Assembly: GCF_001613125.1 (NCBI RefSeq)
Contig: NZ_BDBT01000003.1
Span: 124,001-188,000 of the forward strand
DNA: 64,000 bases
Reading direction: 5' to 3'
Source: Nocardia shimofusensis NBRC 100134
GTDB taxonomy: Bacteria > Actinomycetota > Actinomycetes > Mycobacteriales > Mycobacteriaceae
Every line of letters starts with the position of its first letter. Position 1 is the first letter of the stretch. Positions 38,307 through 48,798 of this stretch are shown here, one piece after another. The notes beneath the pieces were generated by a model. It saw only the letters and a list, made by a program, of their open reading frames with translations, had not been told where the DNA came from and searched no databases. Both the position numbers and the translations under genes were made by a program.

Positions 38307-38914
38307 TCGATGCCGCGCTGGCCCTTGCGGCCCGCGTCCATCGGGTGTTTGACCTTGGTCATCTCGGTCACCAGATCGGCGGCGTCGAGCAGCGCTTGCG
38401 GGGCGTCGCGCCCGGTGATCACGACGTGCTGGTTACCCGGCCGATCGACCAGGGTGGCGACCACGTCGTCGACATCCACCCAACCCCATTTGAGCGGATA
38501 GGTGAATTCGTCGAGCACATAGAAGCGGTGTTCTTCGGCGGCCAGGCGTCGCTGGATCTCCCGCCAGCCGGAGAGCGCGGCGGCGGCGTGATCGTCCTCG
38601 CTGCCCTGTTTGCGGGTCCAGGACCAGCCCTCGCCCATCTTGTGCCATTGCACCGAACCGCCGACGCCGGTCTGCTCGTGCAGCGTGCCCAGGGTGCGGA
38701 AGGCGGCCTCTTCGCCCACCTTCCACTTGGCGCTCTTCACGAACTGGAACACCGCCACGTCGAAGCCCTGGTTCCAGGCGCGCAGGGCCATGCCGAACGC
38801 CGCGGTCGACTTGCCCTTGCCCGGTCCGGTGTGTACCGCGAGCACCGGCTGGTTACGGCGTTGCCGCGTGGTCAGCCCGTCGTCGGGCACCGTCTCCGGC
38901 ACACCCTTAGGCAT
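38300..38914 (-). CDS. cobO: Cob(I)yrinic acid a,c-diamide adenosyltransferase
   Basis: A 204-residue CobA/CobO-type ATP:corrinoid transferase that adds the 5'-deoxyadenosyl group to cobalt. HTGPGKGKSTAAFGMALRAW is the nucleotide loop, then FVKSAKWKVGEE, WHKMGEGWSW and VLDEFTYPLKWGWVD. Overlaps the cobB start and follows the chelatase gene by 59 bases. No cobalamin riboswitch can fit in that gap. Confidence 0.95.
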   Translation of the reverse strand: MPKGVPETVPDDGLTTRQRRNQPVLAVHTGPGKGKSTAAFGMALRAWNQGFDVAVFQFVKSAKWKVGEEAAFRTLGTLHEQTGVGGSVQWHKMGEGWSWTRKQGSEDDHAAAALSGWREIQRRLAAEEHRFYVLDEFTYPLKWGWVDVDDVVATLVDRPGNQHVVITGRDAPQALLDAADLVTEMTKVKHPMDAGRKGQRGIEW

Positions 38915-38973
38915 CGCTACTCCTCGTGTTCCCGTGTCCGCCCGGCCGAATCGACAGGGCGGAGTCTTATCTC

Positions 38974-41061
38974 TCAGGCGGCTCGCGCCGGTCGGCCGGT
39001 CGGGGCACGCCCGGCGCCGGCACGCACCACCTCGGCGACGGCCTCACCGGTCAGCTCGCCGAGGCGCACCACGCGGCCGCGCAGGGCGCGCGCCAGTTCG
39101 GCGGCCAGACCGAGCCGGATCATGCCGCGTTCGCAGTCCACCACCATCGCCGTCACCCCGTCGCCCGCCAGCAGGCCCGCGGCGGTCTTCGCCCGGCCGA
39201 CCGGGTCGGCGCCGCCGGTGGCACGGCCGTCGGTCAGCAGCACCAGCATCGGGCGCCTGCGCGGATCACGCACCCGCTCGCGGTGCACGATCTCGCGGGC
39301 CTTCAGCAGGCCGGCCGCCAGCGGCGTCTTTCCGCCCGTGCGCAATCCGGCCAGCCTGCGCACGGCGATGTCCACCGACGAGGTCGGCGGCAGCACCAGT
39401 TCGGCCTCCGCGCCGCGCACACTGATCACGGCCACCTTGTCGCGCCGCTGGTAGGCGTCGCGCAGCAGGGTGACGACGGCGCCGGTCACCGCGGCGAGCC
39501 GGTCGCGCGCGGCCATCGAGCCGGAGGCATCGACGACGAAGACCACCAGATTGCCTTCGCGGCCCTCGCGATAGGCGCCACGCAGGTCTTCGGGGGCGAA
39601 GGTCATCCTGCCCTCGGTCCGTTCGCGCAGATGCTGGCGCGGGGCGGCCGCGAAGACGGTGCCGAGCAGATGCAGCCCGGTGCCGGGTTCGGTGGTCGCG
39701 CGCACCACCCGGCCGTTGCGGGTCTGTGCGCGGGAGCGGCGACCGGGCGCGCCCTCGCCGACACCGGGCACCTCCCAGCGCGGCGGCTCGGCCGCGCCGG
39801 AAACCGGTGTGCCCGAACGACCTTCGCGGGCTCGCCCGCTACCGGGGCCGTCGGTGCCGGGACCATCCGGGCCGGGGTCGTCCGGGTCCTCGTCCGGGCC
39901 GGGTCCCGCGGCGCCGGTGTCGTTGTCCTGATCGCCGGGCCGGTCGCCGGGGTCTCCTTCGTCGGCATCCTGCCCCGCCGAGTCGGCGCCGTGTCGGTCC
40001 TCGCCCGAATCCCGCTCCGGCGCGGGCGGTTGCGCCTGATCGACCGCGTCCGCGGCGTCGCGCATGGCCTGATCGAGCTGGTCCTCGCTGATGCCGGGCT
40101 CGTCGAAGGGATCGCGGCGACGGCGGTGCGGCAGCGCCAATTCCGCCGCGACTCGCACGTCCCGCTCATCGACCGCGTCCGCGCCGCGCCACGCGGCGTG
40201 CGCGGTGGCGGTGCGGGCCACGACCAGATCGGCGCGCATACCGTCGACGTCGAAAGACGCGCACAGGGCGGCGATCCGGCGCAGTTCGGTGTCGTCGAGC
40301 GTCACCTCGCCGACCCGCTCGCGCGCCTTCAGGATGCGTTCGGCGATCTCCCGGTCGGCGTCGGCGTAGCGGGCGGCGAACGCGGAGGGGTCCGCCTCGT
40401 AGTCCAGCCTGCGCCGGACCACTGTCATCCGGGTGTCCACGTCGCGGGAGGCGGCCACGTCGACGGTGAGGCCGAACCGGTCGAGCAGCTGCGGACGCAG
40501 CTCGCCCTCTTCCGGATTCATCGTCCCCACCAGCACGAATCGCGCCGGATGCGAATGCGACACGCCGTCGCGCTCCACATGGACCCGGCCCATCGCGGCG
40601 GCGTCGAGCAACACGTCCACCAGATGGTCGTGCAACAGGTTGACCTCATCGACGTAGAGCACGCCGTGATGGGCGGCCGCCAGCAGGCCCGGCCGGAATG
40701 CCTGCTCGCCGTCGCGCAGCACCCGTTCCAGATCCAGCGAGCCGACCACCCGGTCCTCGGTCGCGCCGACCGGCAGCTCCACCAGTCGCGCCGGGCGCGC
40801 GCCGGTCTCGTCCACCACCGGCGGCAGCAGATTCGCCAACGCGCGCACGACCGTCGACTTCGCGGTTCCTTTCTCCCCGCGCACCAGCACACCGCCGATG
40901 CCCGGATGCACCGCGCACAGGGTCAGCGCCAGTTGCAGCTGCTCCTGCCCGACCACGGCGGAGAACGGAAAGCCTGCCTCGGAACCGGGCGCAGGCGCAG
41001 GCACGACGACAGTCTGCCGTCGTTCGGCGTGGGACCGTCGTTCGGCATGGGACAAGGACAT
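38974..41061 (-). CDS. Magnesium-chelatase-type AAA+ / VWA protein (ChlI-ChlD fusion)
   Basis: A 695-residue protein joining a BchI-like AAA+ domain (Walker A GEKGTAKS at 62-69, [36 protein letters not shown]) to a long acidic Pro/Gly/Asp linker (about 335-430) and a C-terminal VWA domain whose MIDAS begins D511-A-S-G-S515. In cobalt-using actinobacteria such proteins are proposed as chelatase motors for corrin metal insertion; no ChlH/CobN is in this window. ATG 41061 has TAGGGT 7 bases upstream, consistent with leaderless transcription. Confidence 0.9.
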   Translation of the reverse strand: MSLSHAERRSHAERRQTVVVPAPAPGSEAGFPFSAVVGQEQLQLALTLCAVHPGIGGVLVRGEKGTAKSTVVRALANLLPPVVDETGARPARLVELPVGATEDRVVGSLDLERVLRDGEQAFRPGLLAAAHHGVLYVDEVNLLHDHLVDVLLDAAAMGRVHVERDGVSHSHPARFVLVGTMNPEEGELRPQLLDRFGLTVDVAASRDVDTRMTVVRRRLDYEADPSAFAARYADADREIAERILKARERVGEVTLDDTELRRIAALCASFDVDGMRADLVVARTATAHAAWRGADAVDERDVRVAAELALPHRRRRDPFDEPGISEDQLDQAMRDAADAVDQAQPPAPERDSGEDRHGADSAGQDADEGDPGDRPGDQDNDTGAAGPGPDEDPDDPGPDGPGTDGPGSGRAREGRSGTPVSGAAEPPRWEVPGVGEGAPGRRSRAQTRNGRVVRATTEPGTGLHLLGTVFAAAPRQHLRERTEGRMTFAPEDLRGAYREGREGNLVVFVVDASGSMAARDRLAAVTGAVVTLLRDAYQRRDKVAVISVRGAEAELVLPPTSSVDIAVRRLAGLRTGGKTPLAAGLLKAREIVHRERVRDPRRRPMLVLLTDGRATGGADPVGRAKTAAGLLAGDGVTAMVVDCERGMIRLGLAAELARALRGRVVRLGELTGEAVAEVVRAGAGRAPTGRPARAA

Positions 41062-41160
41062 GTCCCTACCCTAGGCCGGAGCGCATCGCCCGCGGTCGCC
41101 ACCCTGTGGGCCCGCGCATCCCCTCGACACGGGCGGGCAAGCGACCCAGCAGCCGACCGG

Positions 41161-41197
41161 CCCCCGACGGGCCTTCGGGCCGCCACTGTCGGAGGGG
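41161..41197 (-). terminator. Possible terminator after the GNAT gene
   Basis: On the minus strand, CCGAC and GTCGG arms with flanking C/G runs enclose GGCC-CGAA-GGCC. It lies about 35 bases past the acetyltransferase stop. The stem is interrupted, so this is a tentative call. Confidence 0.35.
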
Positions 41198-41231
41198 ATG
41201 GAAGACCCGAGCCCGGCGGCGAATCGAGCGG

Positions 41232-41681
41232 TCAGCCCCGGCGCATCGGCACGTGCTCGATGCCGTCCTCGATGAACGTGTCACCGTCGACGACGAAGCC
41301 GTGCTTGGCATACATGTCGACCAGGTAGGTCTGGGCATCGAGTCGCACGGTCGACTCCCCTGCCTCGGCCAGCGCCGCCTGCAGGACACGGGTGGTGTAG
41401 CCGTGCCCGCGCACTTCCTTCGCCGTACAGAGACGGCCGATGCGAAAGGACTTCACGCCGTCGGCGTGCTCCTCGAGCAGCCGCAGCGTGCAGATGATCT
41501 CGCCTTCGTCGTCGAGCCAGAAATGGCGCGTCTCCGGCAACAGATCGAGCCCGTCCAGTTCCGGGTACGCGCATTTCTGTTCGACGACGAAGACTTCTAC
41601 GCGAAGCTTCAACAGCTGGTACAGGGTGGCGGTATCGAGATCCGCGGCCCACGAACGCTTGAGCGCAACCGTTGACATCAT
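41232..41681 (-). CDS. GNAT-family N-acetyltransferase (ElaA-like)
   Basis: A 149-residue acetyl-CoA-dependent acetyltransferase. LYQLLKLRVEVFVVEQKCAY matches ElaA-type proteins, and IGRLCTAKEVRGHGYTTRVLQ is the acetyl-CoA binding motif (RxxGxG/A form). Same place as Rv2851c, between the chelatase and mqo. Substrate unknown. Two adjacent ATG codons (41681, 41678) could start it. Confidence 0.88.
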   Translation of the reverse strand: MMSTVALKRSWAADLDTATLYQLLKLRVEVFVVEQKCAYPELDGLDLLPETRHFWLDDEGEIICTLRLLEEHADGVKSFRIGRLCTAKEVRGHGYTTRVLQAALAEAGESTVRLDAQTYLVDMYAKHGFVVDGDTFIEDGIEHVPMRRG

Positions 41682-41699
41682 CGCGCTTTGCTATCACAC

Positions 41700-43232
41700 C
41701 TAGGCGCTGGGCGCGACCCCTACCGGCTGCGGCGTGTTCGCCGCGCCCGCCTCGGTCAGGCGAAGGGCCTTGTTGGTCCAGTTCCAGACATCGTGGAACA
41801 GCGCCTTGTCCTCGGACAGCTTCACCCCGAGCGAGGGGATCATCTCGCGCAGGCGCGGAGTCCAATCGGCGTACTCGCGCGGGAAGCAGCGCTGCAGCAC
41901 ATCGAGCATGGCGGTCACACAGGTCGAGGCGCCGGGCGAGGCGCCGAGCAGACCCGCGATCGAGCCGTCCTGGGCCGCGATGACCGCGGTGCCCAGCTCG
42001 AGCACGCCGCCCACACCCTTGCGGCGGATGATCTGCACGCGCTGACCGGCGGTGATCAGCTCCCAGTCGTTGCCGTGGGCGCGCGGGACGAACTCCTCCA
42101 GCGTGACGACCCGGCCGGACTGCGACTTCAACAGCTCCGAGACCAGGTACTTCACCAGCGACAGCTCTGTGACGCCGACGCCGAGCATCGGGGCGAGGTT
42201 GCCCGCCCGGATCGACTTGAACAGATCGGCATTGCTGCCGTCCTTGAGGAACTTCGGCGTCCAGCCCGCGTAGGGACCGAACAGCAGGCCGGGCTTGCCG
42301 TTGATGACGCGGGTGTCCAGGTGCGGCACCGACATCGGCGGAGCGCCGACGGCGGCCTTGCCGTAGACCTTGGCCTCGTGCTTGTCGATCAGCGAGGGGT
42401 TGGTGCAGCGCAGGAACTGCCCGCTGACCGGGAAGCCGGCGAAGCCCTTGATCTCCTTGATGCCGGACTTCTGCAGCAGCGGCAGCGCGCCGCCGCCCGC
42501 GCCGACGAATACGAACTTGGCCAGCACGGTGCGGCTCTCGCGGGTGCGCCTGTTGCGCACGGTGAGCTTCCAGCTGCCGTCGGACTGTTTGGTCAGGTTG
42601 CGTACCTCGTGGCCGAAGGCCAGGTCGGCGCCCACCGAGCCGAGGTAGCCGAGCAGTTCCTTGGTAAGCGAACCGAAGTCGATGTCGGTGCCGTTGTCGG
42701 TCCAGTTGAGCGCGATCGGATCGGAGAAGTCCCGGCCCTTGGCCATCAGCGGCAGGCGACGGCTGAACTCGTCGGGGCTGTCGATGTACTCCATGCCCTC
42801 GAACAGCGGGTGCGGGGCCAGCGCTTCGTAGCGCTTGCGCAGGTACTGCACGTCATCGGCGCCGTGCACGAAGCTGACGTGTGGAATCGGGTTGATGAAC
42901 CGCGAGGGGTCGCCGAGGACGCCGTTCTCGGTGGCGTAGGCCCAGAACTGCCGCGAGACCTGGAAGCGCTCGTTGATGTCGATGGCCTTGGTCACATCGA
43001 CCGAGCCGTCCGGCTTCTGCGGGCTGTAGTTGAGCTCGCACAGGGCCGAGTGGCCGGTGCCCGCGTTGTTCCAGGGATCACTGCTCTCCGCGGCCGCGGC
43101 GTCGAGCCGCTCGAAAAGCGAGATCGACCACTCCGGCTGTAACCGGCTGATGAGGGCACCGAGGGTGGCACTCATGATTCCGGCGCCGATGAGCACCACA
43201 TCGGTCTTTTCAGTCATGGCAGCGTTCGGCAC
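41700..43232 (-). CDS. mqo: Malate:quinone oxidoreductase
   Basis: A 510-residue FAD enzyme at the membrane that oxidises malate to oxaloacetate and reduces quinone. It has [56 protein letters not shown] and [20 protein letters not shown], all typical of Mqo. GTG 43232 has AGGAAG about 12 bases upstream; ATG 43217 is the alternative. Monocistronic or with the acetyltransferase (18-base gap). Confidence 0.96.
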   Translation of the reverse strand: MPNAAMTEKTDVVLIGAGIMSATLGALISRLQPEWSISLFERLDAAAAESSDPWNNAGTGHSALCELNYSPQKPDGSVDVTKAIDINERFQVSRQFWAYATENGVLGDPSRFINPIPHVSFVHGADDVQYLRKRYEALAPHPLFEGMEYIDSPDEFSRRLPLMAKGRDFSDPIALNWTDNGTDIDFGSLTKELLGYLGSVGADLAFGHEVRNLTKQSDGSWKLTVRNRRTRESRTVLAKFVFVGAGGGALPLLQKSGIKEIKGFAGFPVSGQFLRCTNPSLIDKHEAKVYGKAAVGAPPMSVPHLDTRVINGKPGLLFGPYAGWTPKFLKDGSNADLFKSIRAGNLAPMLGVGVTELSLVKYLVSELLKSQSGRVVTLEEFVPRAHGNDWELITAGQRVQIIRRKGVGGVLELGTAVIAAQDGSIAGLLGASPGASTCVTAMLDVLQRCFPREYADWTPRLREMIPSLGVKLSEDKALFHDVWNWTNKALRLTEAGAANTPQPVGVAPSA

Positions 43233-43469
43233 GGCTTGATCGACTTCCTTGTCACTTCTGCGGCGCGGCCCCCGTTGGCCTGCCTTGGTTGTAGCGAGCC
43301 TGGCGTGACTCGGCGGGGCTAGGTTACCCGCCGTTCACCTGTGCCCAATTGTGCACCTCATGACCTTCGATTTCGGCAACGGACCCTGCGAATGTGATAA
43401 AGATTCCTCTCCCGTCGCTGGTCGCGCCGGGTCTATATTCCGGCCGCCGCCTGGCCTAGATTGATTCTC

Positions 43470-44561
43470 GTGACCGATCGAACTCCTGAGCGCGTGTCCG
43501 ACATCACCGTGACGAATTCCGGCATCGCCGACGGCCCGGCGCAGTGGCAGGCGGATGTTCTCGGCGCCGGCTATCAGCAGCACACCATCGAGCTGGGCGA
43601 GGACCCCGACGGCGAGGGCGAGGTGGTCGCGACACTGGTGCGCCACCTGCCCGACACCGGCACCGAAACCGACGAGACAGCCGAGACCGCCGTGCTGTAC
43701 GTCCACGGGTTCACCGACTATTTCTTCCAGCGCCATCTCGCCGAGCACTTCGCCGGGCGCGGACATCGGTTCTACGCCCTGGATCTACGCAAGTGCGGTC
43801 GCTCGCTGCGTTCCGGGCAGAGCCCGCACTATGTGACCGATCTGACCTTCTACGACGCCGAACTCGACGAGGCGCTGCGCATCGTCCGGGCCGAAACCGG
43901 CGCGAACGTGCTCCTGGTAGCGCACTCCACCGGCGGACTGATCCTGCCGCTGTGGCTGGACCGGCTCAACCGCGCGGGCGGCGTCGCCGAGGCAGGCATC
44001 ATCGGCCTGGTACTCAACAGCCCGTGGTTCGACCTGCAAGGCCCGTCCTACTACCGGACCATCGGCACTCCGCTCATCGAGTCCCTCGGCCGATTCCGGG
44101 CAACCGCGCGTCTGCCCGGCGGCGGCCTGAGCACCTACGGCGACAGCCTGCACCACACGGTCGCCGGTGAATGGGACTACAACCTGGATTGGAAGCCGCT
44201 GGCGGGCGCGCCGGTGCGCTTCGGCTGGCTGCGTGCGATCCGGCGCGGCCACTTCCGGCTGCACCAGGGTCTCGACATCGGGGTGCCCGCGCTGATCCTG
44301 CGCTCGAAGCTGACGAAGTTCTTGCGCACGTACGGCCCGGCCGCCGATGTGGCCGACACGGTGCTCGACGTCAAGCAGATCCAGCGCTGGTCCGGCTGCT
44401 TGGGCGACCGCACCAATATCGTGCCCATCGACGGTGCCCGCCACGACGTGTTCCTGTCCGCGGAGCGTCCACGCGCCCAGGCTTTCGCCGAACTCGATCA
44501 CTGGCTGAACTGGCTGGACGAGTACCGGCGGGTCGAGCAGGGCGAACCGGCCGAAGGCTGA
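43470..44561 (+). CDS. Alpha/beta hydrolase (lysophospholipase-like)
   Basis: A 363-residue hydrolase. VLYVHGFTDYFFQRHLAEHF contains the oxyanion His-Gly, VLLVAHSTGGLILPLW holds the Ser nucleophile, and GARHDVFLS the catalytic His near the end. GTG 43470 lies 8 bases after TAGATT, so the mRNA is likely leaderless. Corresponds in position to Rv2854 next to mqo. Substrate not known. Confidence 0.88.
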   Translation: MTDRTPERVSDITVTNSGIADGPAQWQADVLGAGYQQHTIELGEDPDGEGEVVATLVRHLPDTGTETDETAETAVLYVHGFTDYFFQRHLAEHFAGRGHRFYALDLRKCGRSLRSGQSPHYVTDLTFYDAELDEALRIVRAETGANVLLVAHSTGGLILPLWLDRLNRAGGVAEAGIIGLVLNSPWFDLQGPSYYRTIGTPLIESLGRFRATARLPGGGLSTYGDSLHHTVAGEWDYNLDWKPLAGAPVRFGWLRAIRRGHFRLHQGLDIGVPALILRSKLTKFLRTYGPAADVADTVLDVKQIQRWSGCLGDRTNIVPIDGARHDVFLSAERPRAQAFAELDHWLNWLDEYRRVEQGEPAEG

Positions 44562-44606
44562 GTCCACGAGCCGAAGGCTGAGTCCACGGCCGAGGGCTGA
44601 GTCCAC
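44551..44606. repeat. Three direct copies of a 17-bp motif over a gene end
   Basis: Copies of CCGAAGGCTGAGTCCAC at 44551 and 44571, and a one-mismatch copy at 44590 (periods 20 and 19). The first copy contains the TGA stop of the hydrolase. The others are downstream and each keeps a TGA. Confidence 0.85.
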
Positions 44607-44649
44607 GACGAGGCCGGTCCGATCGGGCAGCGGATCGGACCGCACGCAC

Positions 44650-45213
44650 TCACCAGAGGCTGGTGCGCAACACGATCTCCGTGGCCAGTTCGTGCGCGGC
44701 CTCGGTGGCCACGTCGTCGGCGTCGACGTCGACGACTCGGAACTCGCCGTAGACGAACCGTCCCGACGCCTCTGCCGTCGCCCGATCCATGCCCTTGGTG
44801 ACCAGCACGGTCACCGGCAGTTCCAGCGGGCGGCAGGTCGGGTCGGCGGCCGAGCCGCCGGGTCCGGGCACGGCGGGATGGGCGCGATCGGCGACCACCA
44901 TGCTGATGTAGCGACCGAAGGTTCCCGCGCACACCCGCCAGGCCAGGTCGGCGCCCGCGCCGCGTCCGGCGACATGGGCGTACGGCACGCCGAGCTCGTC
45001 GAGCAGAACGGGTACGTCGGCCGGGGTGAGACCGTCGATCGACTCGACCGCGAGGGTGCGCAGATCGGAGGTCGTCAGCCGGGCCACCACCTGGTCGTAG
45101 CCGTCGACCAGGTCGCCCTCATCGGGCAGCAGCAGCACCGTGTGGCGCGTTTCCGGGCCGTCGACGCGAACCGTGAAGGCCCGGTCGCCGACCGTGATCC
45201 GGCGGGACTCCAT
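44650..45213 (-). CDS. Alpha/beta-hydrolase-like protein lacking the nucleophile Ser
   Basis: A 187-residue protein with an alpha/beta hydrolase outline: HTVLLLPDEGDLVDGYDQV, then AHVAGRGAGADLAWRV at the nucleophile elbow. The elbow reads G-R-G-A-G, without Ser, Cys or Asp, so it is probably not a hydrolase or has another role. ATG 45213 is preceded by TACCGT 7 bases upstream (leaderless pattern). It lies 61 bases downstream of cobQ, on the same strand. The open frame to 45270 is less likely to be used. Confidence 0.72.
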   Translation of the reverse strand: MESRRITVGDRAFTVRVDGPETRHTVLLLPDEGDLVDGYDQVVARLTTSDLRTLAVESIDGLTPADVPVLLDELGVPYAHVAGRGAGADLAWRVCAGTFGRYISMVVADRAHPAVPGPGGSAADPTCRPLELPVTVLVTKGMDRATAEASGRFVYGEFRVVDVDADDVATEAAHELATEIVLRTSLW

Positions 45214-45274
45214 GCCGGAACGGTACACCGCCGCGTCCGTCCGCGAGCGCGTCCCACCGGGGTCGGGCACAGCC

Positions 45275-46798
45275 CTACGCCCGGCCGACCGTCAGCACCG
45301 GCAGCCCCGCGGGCGCGCCACCGGTGACGATGCGCTCGAGCGCGTCCTGATCGAGGTGACGCTCCATGAGATCGGCGAGCAGATCGAGCTGTCCGGCGCG
45401 CACCCCCGCGACCGAGGTGTCGGGCGACACCGCGAAGTCCGGGCGTCCCGCGCGCTCGGCGACCTCGCACAACCAGGCACGGCGGAACTCGTCGCTCTCC
45501 AGCAGTCCGTGCACGTGGGTCCCCCGGGCCGCGCCCGCCACCGACCCCTCCGGTGCACCGTCGAGTTCGAGCCAGCCCGGATCACCCGTGCGCCGCACCC
45601 GGCCGTGATGGATCTCGTATCCGTGCCATGCCGTCGCCGACCGCGGGTCCCTGCCGTCGACACGTCGTAGCACTTTCGGTTCGTCGAATTCGATGTCCAG
45701 GTCGAAGATCCCGAGCCCCTCGACCTCACCCGCTCCCGACTCCACCCGGTCCACGATGCGACGCCCCAGCATCTGGTACCCGCCGCAGATCGCCAGGATC
45801 GGCCGCCCGTTCACCGCCCGCTCCCGCAGCGCCTCCGCGATCCCGGTGCGGCGCAACCATTCCAGATCCGAGACGGTGGACTTGCTGCCGGGTACCACCA
45901 CGAGATCGGCATCGGCCAGGCGCGAGGGTTCGCTCACCCAGCGCACCGCCACACCGGGCTCACACGCCAGCGCCTCCACATCGGTGGAATTGGAGATGCG
46001 CGGCAGCCGCACCGCCGCGACGGTCAGCCACCGGCCACCCACGGGCGGTCGCGGACGCCCGACCGGCGCGTCGGCGACGGTGCCGAGCGAGTCCTCGGCA
46101 TCGATCCACAACTCCTCGGCGAACGGGACCACCCCGAGGGTCGGCCTGCCGGTCAATTCGGTGAGCCTATCCAGCCCCGGCCGCAGCAGATCCACGTCGC
46201 CGCGGAACTTGTTGACCACGAACCCCGCGATCAATTCCTGATCCTCGGGGTCGAGTACCGCCACCGTGCCGAACAAATGGGCCAGCACCCCGCCCCGGTC
46301 GATGTCGCCCACGACGAGCACCGGCAGATTCGCGGCCCGCGCCAGTCCCATGTTCGCCAGATCGGTGGCGCGCAGATTGATCTCGGCGGGCGAGCCCGCG
46401 CCTTCGCAGATCACCACATCGAATTCGGTACGCAGCGACGCCAATTCGTCGGCCACCACCTGCCGCAGTGCGGTGCGATGCCGGAAATAGTCGGCCGCGC
46501 CGACGGTGTCGACCGCCCGCCCGCGCACCACCAGTTGCGAGCGCCGGTCACTGCCCGGCTTGAGCAGCACCGGGTTGAAGCGCACGCTCGGCTCCAGCCC
46601 GCAGGCGCGCGCCTGCAACGCCTGGGCGCGGCCGATCTCCCCGCCGTCGAGGGTGACGACCGAATTGTTCGACATGTTCTGTGCTTTGAACGGCGCGACC
46701 CGCACTCCTCGCCGTGCGAGCATCCGGCACAGCCCGGCCACCACCACGCTCTTGCCCGCGTCCGAGGTAGTGCCCGCGACCAGGAGCGCGCCTCTCAT
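45275..46798 (-). CDS. cobQ: Cobyric acid synthase
   Basis: A 507-residue amidotransferase that amidates four corrin side chains using glutamine. [21 protein letters not shown] is the ATP-binding part with [32 protein letters not shown] follows. The C-terminal glutaminase has [14 protein letters not shown] with Cys338 and a HGLLES His motif near residue 430. Far from cobB/cobO but on the same strand. 28 bases after map. Confidence 0.95.
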   Translation of the reverse strand: MRGALLVAGTTSDAGKSVVVAGLCRMLARRGVRVAPFKAQNMSNNSVVTLDGGEIGRAQALQARACGLEPSVRFNPVLLKPGSDRRSQLVVRGRAVDTVGAADYFRHRTALRQVVADELASLRTEFDVVICEGAGSPAEINLRATDLANMGLARAANLPVLVVGDIDRGGVLAHLFGTVAVLDPEDQELIAGFVVNKFRGDVDLLRPGLDRLTELTGRPTLGVVPFAEELWIDAEDSLGTVADAPVGRPRPPVGGRWLTVAAVRLPRISNSTDVEALACEPGVAVRWVSEPSRLADADLVVVPGSKSTVSDLEWLRRTGIAEALRERAVNGRPILAICGGYQMLGRRIVDRVESGAGEVEGLGIFDLDIEFDEPKVLRRVDGRDPRSATAWHGYEIHHGRVRRTGDPGWLELDGAPEGSVAGAARGTHVHGLLESDEFRRAWLCEVAERAGRPDFAVSPDTSVAGVRAGQLDLLADLMERHLDQDALERIVTGGAPAGLPVLTVGRA

Positions 46799-46826
46799 CG
46801 CGGGACCGCTTCGACGGCAGCGGCGT

Positions 46827-47693
46827 TCACGGCAGGGTGAGTACTTCCGCGCCCGTCTCGGTGACCACGAGGGTGTGTTCGAACTGCGCGGTCCACGTGC
46901 GGTCCTTGGTGACCACGGTCCAGCCGTCGTCCCAGATCTCGTAATCGATGCCGCCCAGGTTGATCATCGGCTCGATGGTGAAGGTCATGCCGGGTTCGAT
47001 GACCGTCTCCACCGCGGGCTGGTCGTAGTGCAGGATGACCAAGCCGTTGTGGAAGGTCGGGCCCACACCGTGACCGGTGAAGTCGCGCACCACGCCGTAG
47101 CCGAAGCGGTTGGCGTAGGACTCGATGATCCGCCCGATCACATTTAGCGCCCGGCCCGGCTTCACGGCCTTGATCGCCCGGTTCGTGGCCTCCTCGGTGC
47201 GTTCGACCAGCAGCCGCACCTCCTCCTCCACCTCACCGGCGAGAAAGGTCCGGTTGGTGTCGCCGTGCACGCCGTGGATGTAGGCGGTGACGTCGATATT
47301 GACGATGTCGCCGTCCTGGATGACGGTCGAATCCGGGATGCCGTGGCAGATCACCTCGTTCAGCGAAGTGCAGCACGACTTCTGAAAACCCTTGTAGCCC
47401 AGGGTGGACGGGTAGGCCCCGTGATCGCACATGTACTCGTGGGCGATGCGATCCAGTTCGTCGGTGGTCACGCCGGGCGCGACGGCCTTACCGGCCTCGT
47501 CGAGCGCCCGCGCCGCGATCTTGCTCGCGATCCGCATCTTCTCGATGGTCTCCGCCGACTGCACCCAGGGCTCCCCCTGTGCCTCCTTCGCCGTCTTCTT
47601 CCACGCGTACTCGGGGCGTTCGATGGCGCGCGGCACCTCCCTGACGGGTGAGAGCGTGCCGGGAACCAGGGGCTGACGAGTGCGCACGGACAT
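46827..47693 (-). CDS. map: Type I methionine aminopeptidase
   Basis: A 288-residue MapB-type enzyme that removes the initiator Met. After a 40-residue N-terminal extension with a Pro-rich ribosome-contact segment, the metal ligands are seen in [21 protein letters not shown] (two Asp, split over 21 residues), [14 protein letters not shown] (His), MTFTIEPMI (Glu) and FEHTLVV (Glu). Last core gene before the accessory region; matches Rv2861c. Confidence 0.95.
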   Translation of the reverse strand: MSVRTRQPLVPGTLSPVREVPRAIERPEYAWKKTAKEAQGEPWVQSAETIEKMRIASKIAARALDEAGKAVAPGVTTDELDRIAHEYMCDHGAYPSTLGYKGFQKSCCTSLNEVICHGIPDSTVIQDGDIVNIDVTAYIHGVHGDTNRTFLAGEVEEEVRLLVERTEEATNRAIKAVKPGRALNVIGRIIESYANRFGYGVVRDFTGHGVGPTFHNGLVILHYDQPAVETVIEPGMTFTIEPMINLGGIDYEIWDDGWTVVTKDRTWTAQFEHTLVVTETGAEVLTLP

Positions 47694-47847
47694 GCGATCA
47701 GCTTATCGGCCGCTCAGGGACACGCCGATGGGGCGCGGTCCGCCCCGCGATCGGGAGTGCAGGCGACCCTCGAGGCGGCAGGAATATCGAGGGTCCACCC
47801 ACCGTTCCCAAAGTGGTTGACATAGAAACTTCCTGGAAGGACGCGCT

Positions 47848-48228
47848 GTGGAACTGGGACTCACGACATTCGCCGAGCGGTACCCCGTCGCCGACCGGCC
47901 CGCACCGACCGCCGCGCAACGACTGCGTGAAGTCGTCGAGGAGGCCGTGGCCACCGAAGCCGCCGGGCTGGACGTCTACGGCGTCGGTGAACACCACCGC
48001 GTCGATTTCGCCGCCTCCGCGCCCGCGGTGGTTCTGGCCGCCATCGCCGCCCGCACCGAACGCATCCAGCTGACCAGCGCGGTCACCGTGCTCAGCTCCG
48101 CCGATCCGGTGCGCGCCTACCAGGAGTTCGCCACCCTGGACGCGCTGTCCGACGGTCGCGCCGAGCTGATGGCGGGCCGCGGCTCCTTCACCGAGTCGAA
48201 CACAGTCCTGGCGCGAACTCGCCCCTGA
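47848..48228 (+). pseudogene. Truncated luciferase-like monooxygenase, 5' part only
   Basis: The first 117 codons match the gene at 50106 closely ([39 protein letters not shown]) and then diverge abruptly at 48199 into element DNA with a stop at 48228. The leader GGTTGACATAGAAACT is also shared. It is the 5' end of the original host gene, cut by the insertion. Confidence 0.85.
48186..48198 (+). other. Left attachment-site core
   Basis: CTTCACCGAGTCG, coding for the SFTES part of the monooxygenase. The homology to the 50106 copy ends exactly at its right edge, which fits a recombination junction. Confidence 0.6.
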
Positions 48229-48278
48229 CCAGGGGCAAGGACACCGACCGAACCACGCCGATCACCTCAATCGCTCTG

Positions 48279-48296
48279 ACCTGCTGGTTTGCAGGT
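48279..48296 (+). promoter_or_regulatory. Inverted repeat before the AbrB-like gene
   Basis: ACCTGC-6-GCAGGT lies 17 bases upstream of the start codon. A second interrupted palindrome, GCCCCTG-AC-CAGGGGC, lies at 48221-48236 near the left junction. Either could bind the AbrB-like protein or the integrase. Confidence 0.4.
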
Positions 48297-48312
48297 TCGC
48301 CAGGAGGTCGCG

Positions 48313-48798
48313 GTGAGCCGAGAAATCCACCCGAGTTCCGCACCGCAGACTACCGACAGCCACGAACCCGAGACCAGCAACACCTCACCGTTCGGTCGCG
48401 GACTGCCACTTCCGAAGTTGCAACCACCCCGCACTACCGATGCCCTCTACACGGTCCGCCCGATCGACTACAACAGTCGCGTCCAAGCCCTCGGAGTGCT
48501 GCCCGTACTCGGCTGGCGCGGTGGCGACAGGCTTCGTTGGCAGGTGAAGCACAACCTGATCGTGGTGACCCGCCTCGATCCCGATAGCCGCACGCCCGGC
48601 GACAGCGCCGCGATCACCCGTGTGGGCCACCTACGTCTGCCCGCCCAGTCACGTCACGCCGCCCGGCTGAGGATCGGAGACCGGGTTCTGCTCGCCGCCG
48701 GGCTGATCCCCGACGTGCTCATCATCTGGCCCATGCCGATCCTCGACGACGCACTCCTGCCCCACGCCACCGACGCCGCAACCGGGAGACTCGTGTGA
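48313..48798 (+). CDS. AbrB/SpoVT-like DNA-binding protein
   Basis: A 161-residue protein. A disordered 45-residue N-terminus precedes two related beta-hairpin segments: ALGVLPVLGWRGGDRLRW and GHLRLPAQSRHAARLRIGDR, followed by VLLAAGLIPDVLIIWP. The second is a good match to the AbrB/MazE swapped-hairpin fold. GTG 48313 has AGGAGG at 5 bases. Its stop overlaps the integrase start (GTGA), so it probably regulates or assists the recombinase. Confidence 0.7.
   Translation: MSREIHPSSAPQTTDSHEPETSNTSPFGRGLPLPKLQPPRTTDALYTVRPIDYNSRVQALGVLPVLGWRGGDRLRWQVKHNLIVVTRLDPDSRTPGDSAAITRVGHLRLPAQSRHAARLRIGDRVLLAAGLIPDVLIIWPMPILDDALLPHATDAATGRLV

Noticed and set aside
38915..38973. Cobalamin riboswitch before cobO
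   Set aside because: The gap is only 59 bases and shows no B12-box-like sequence.
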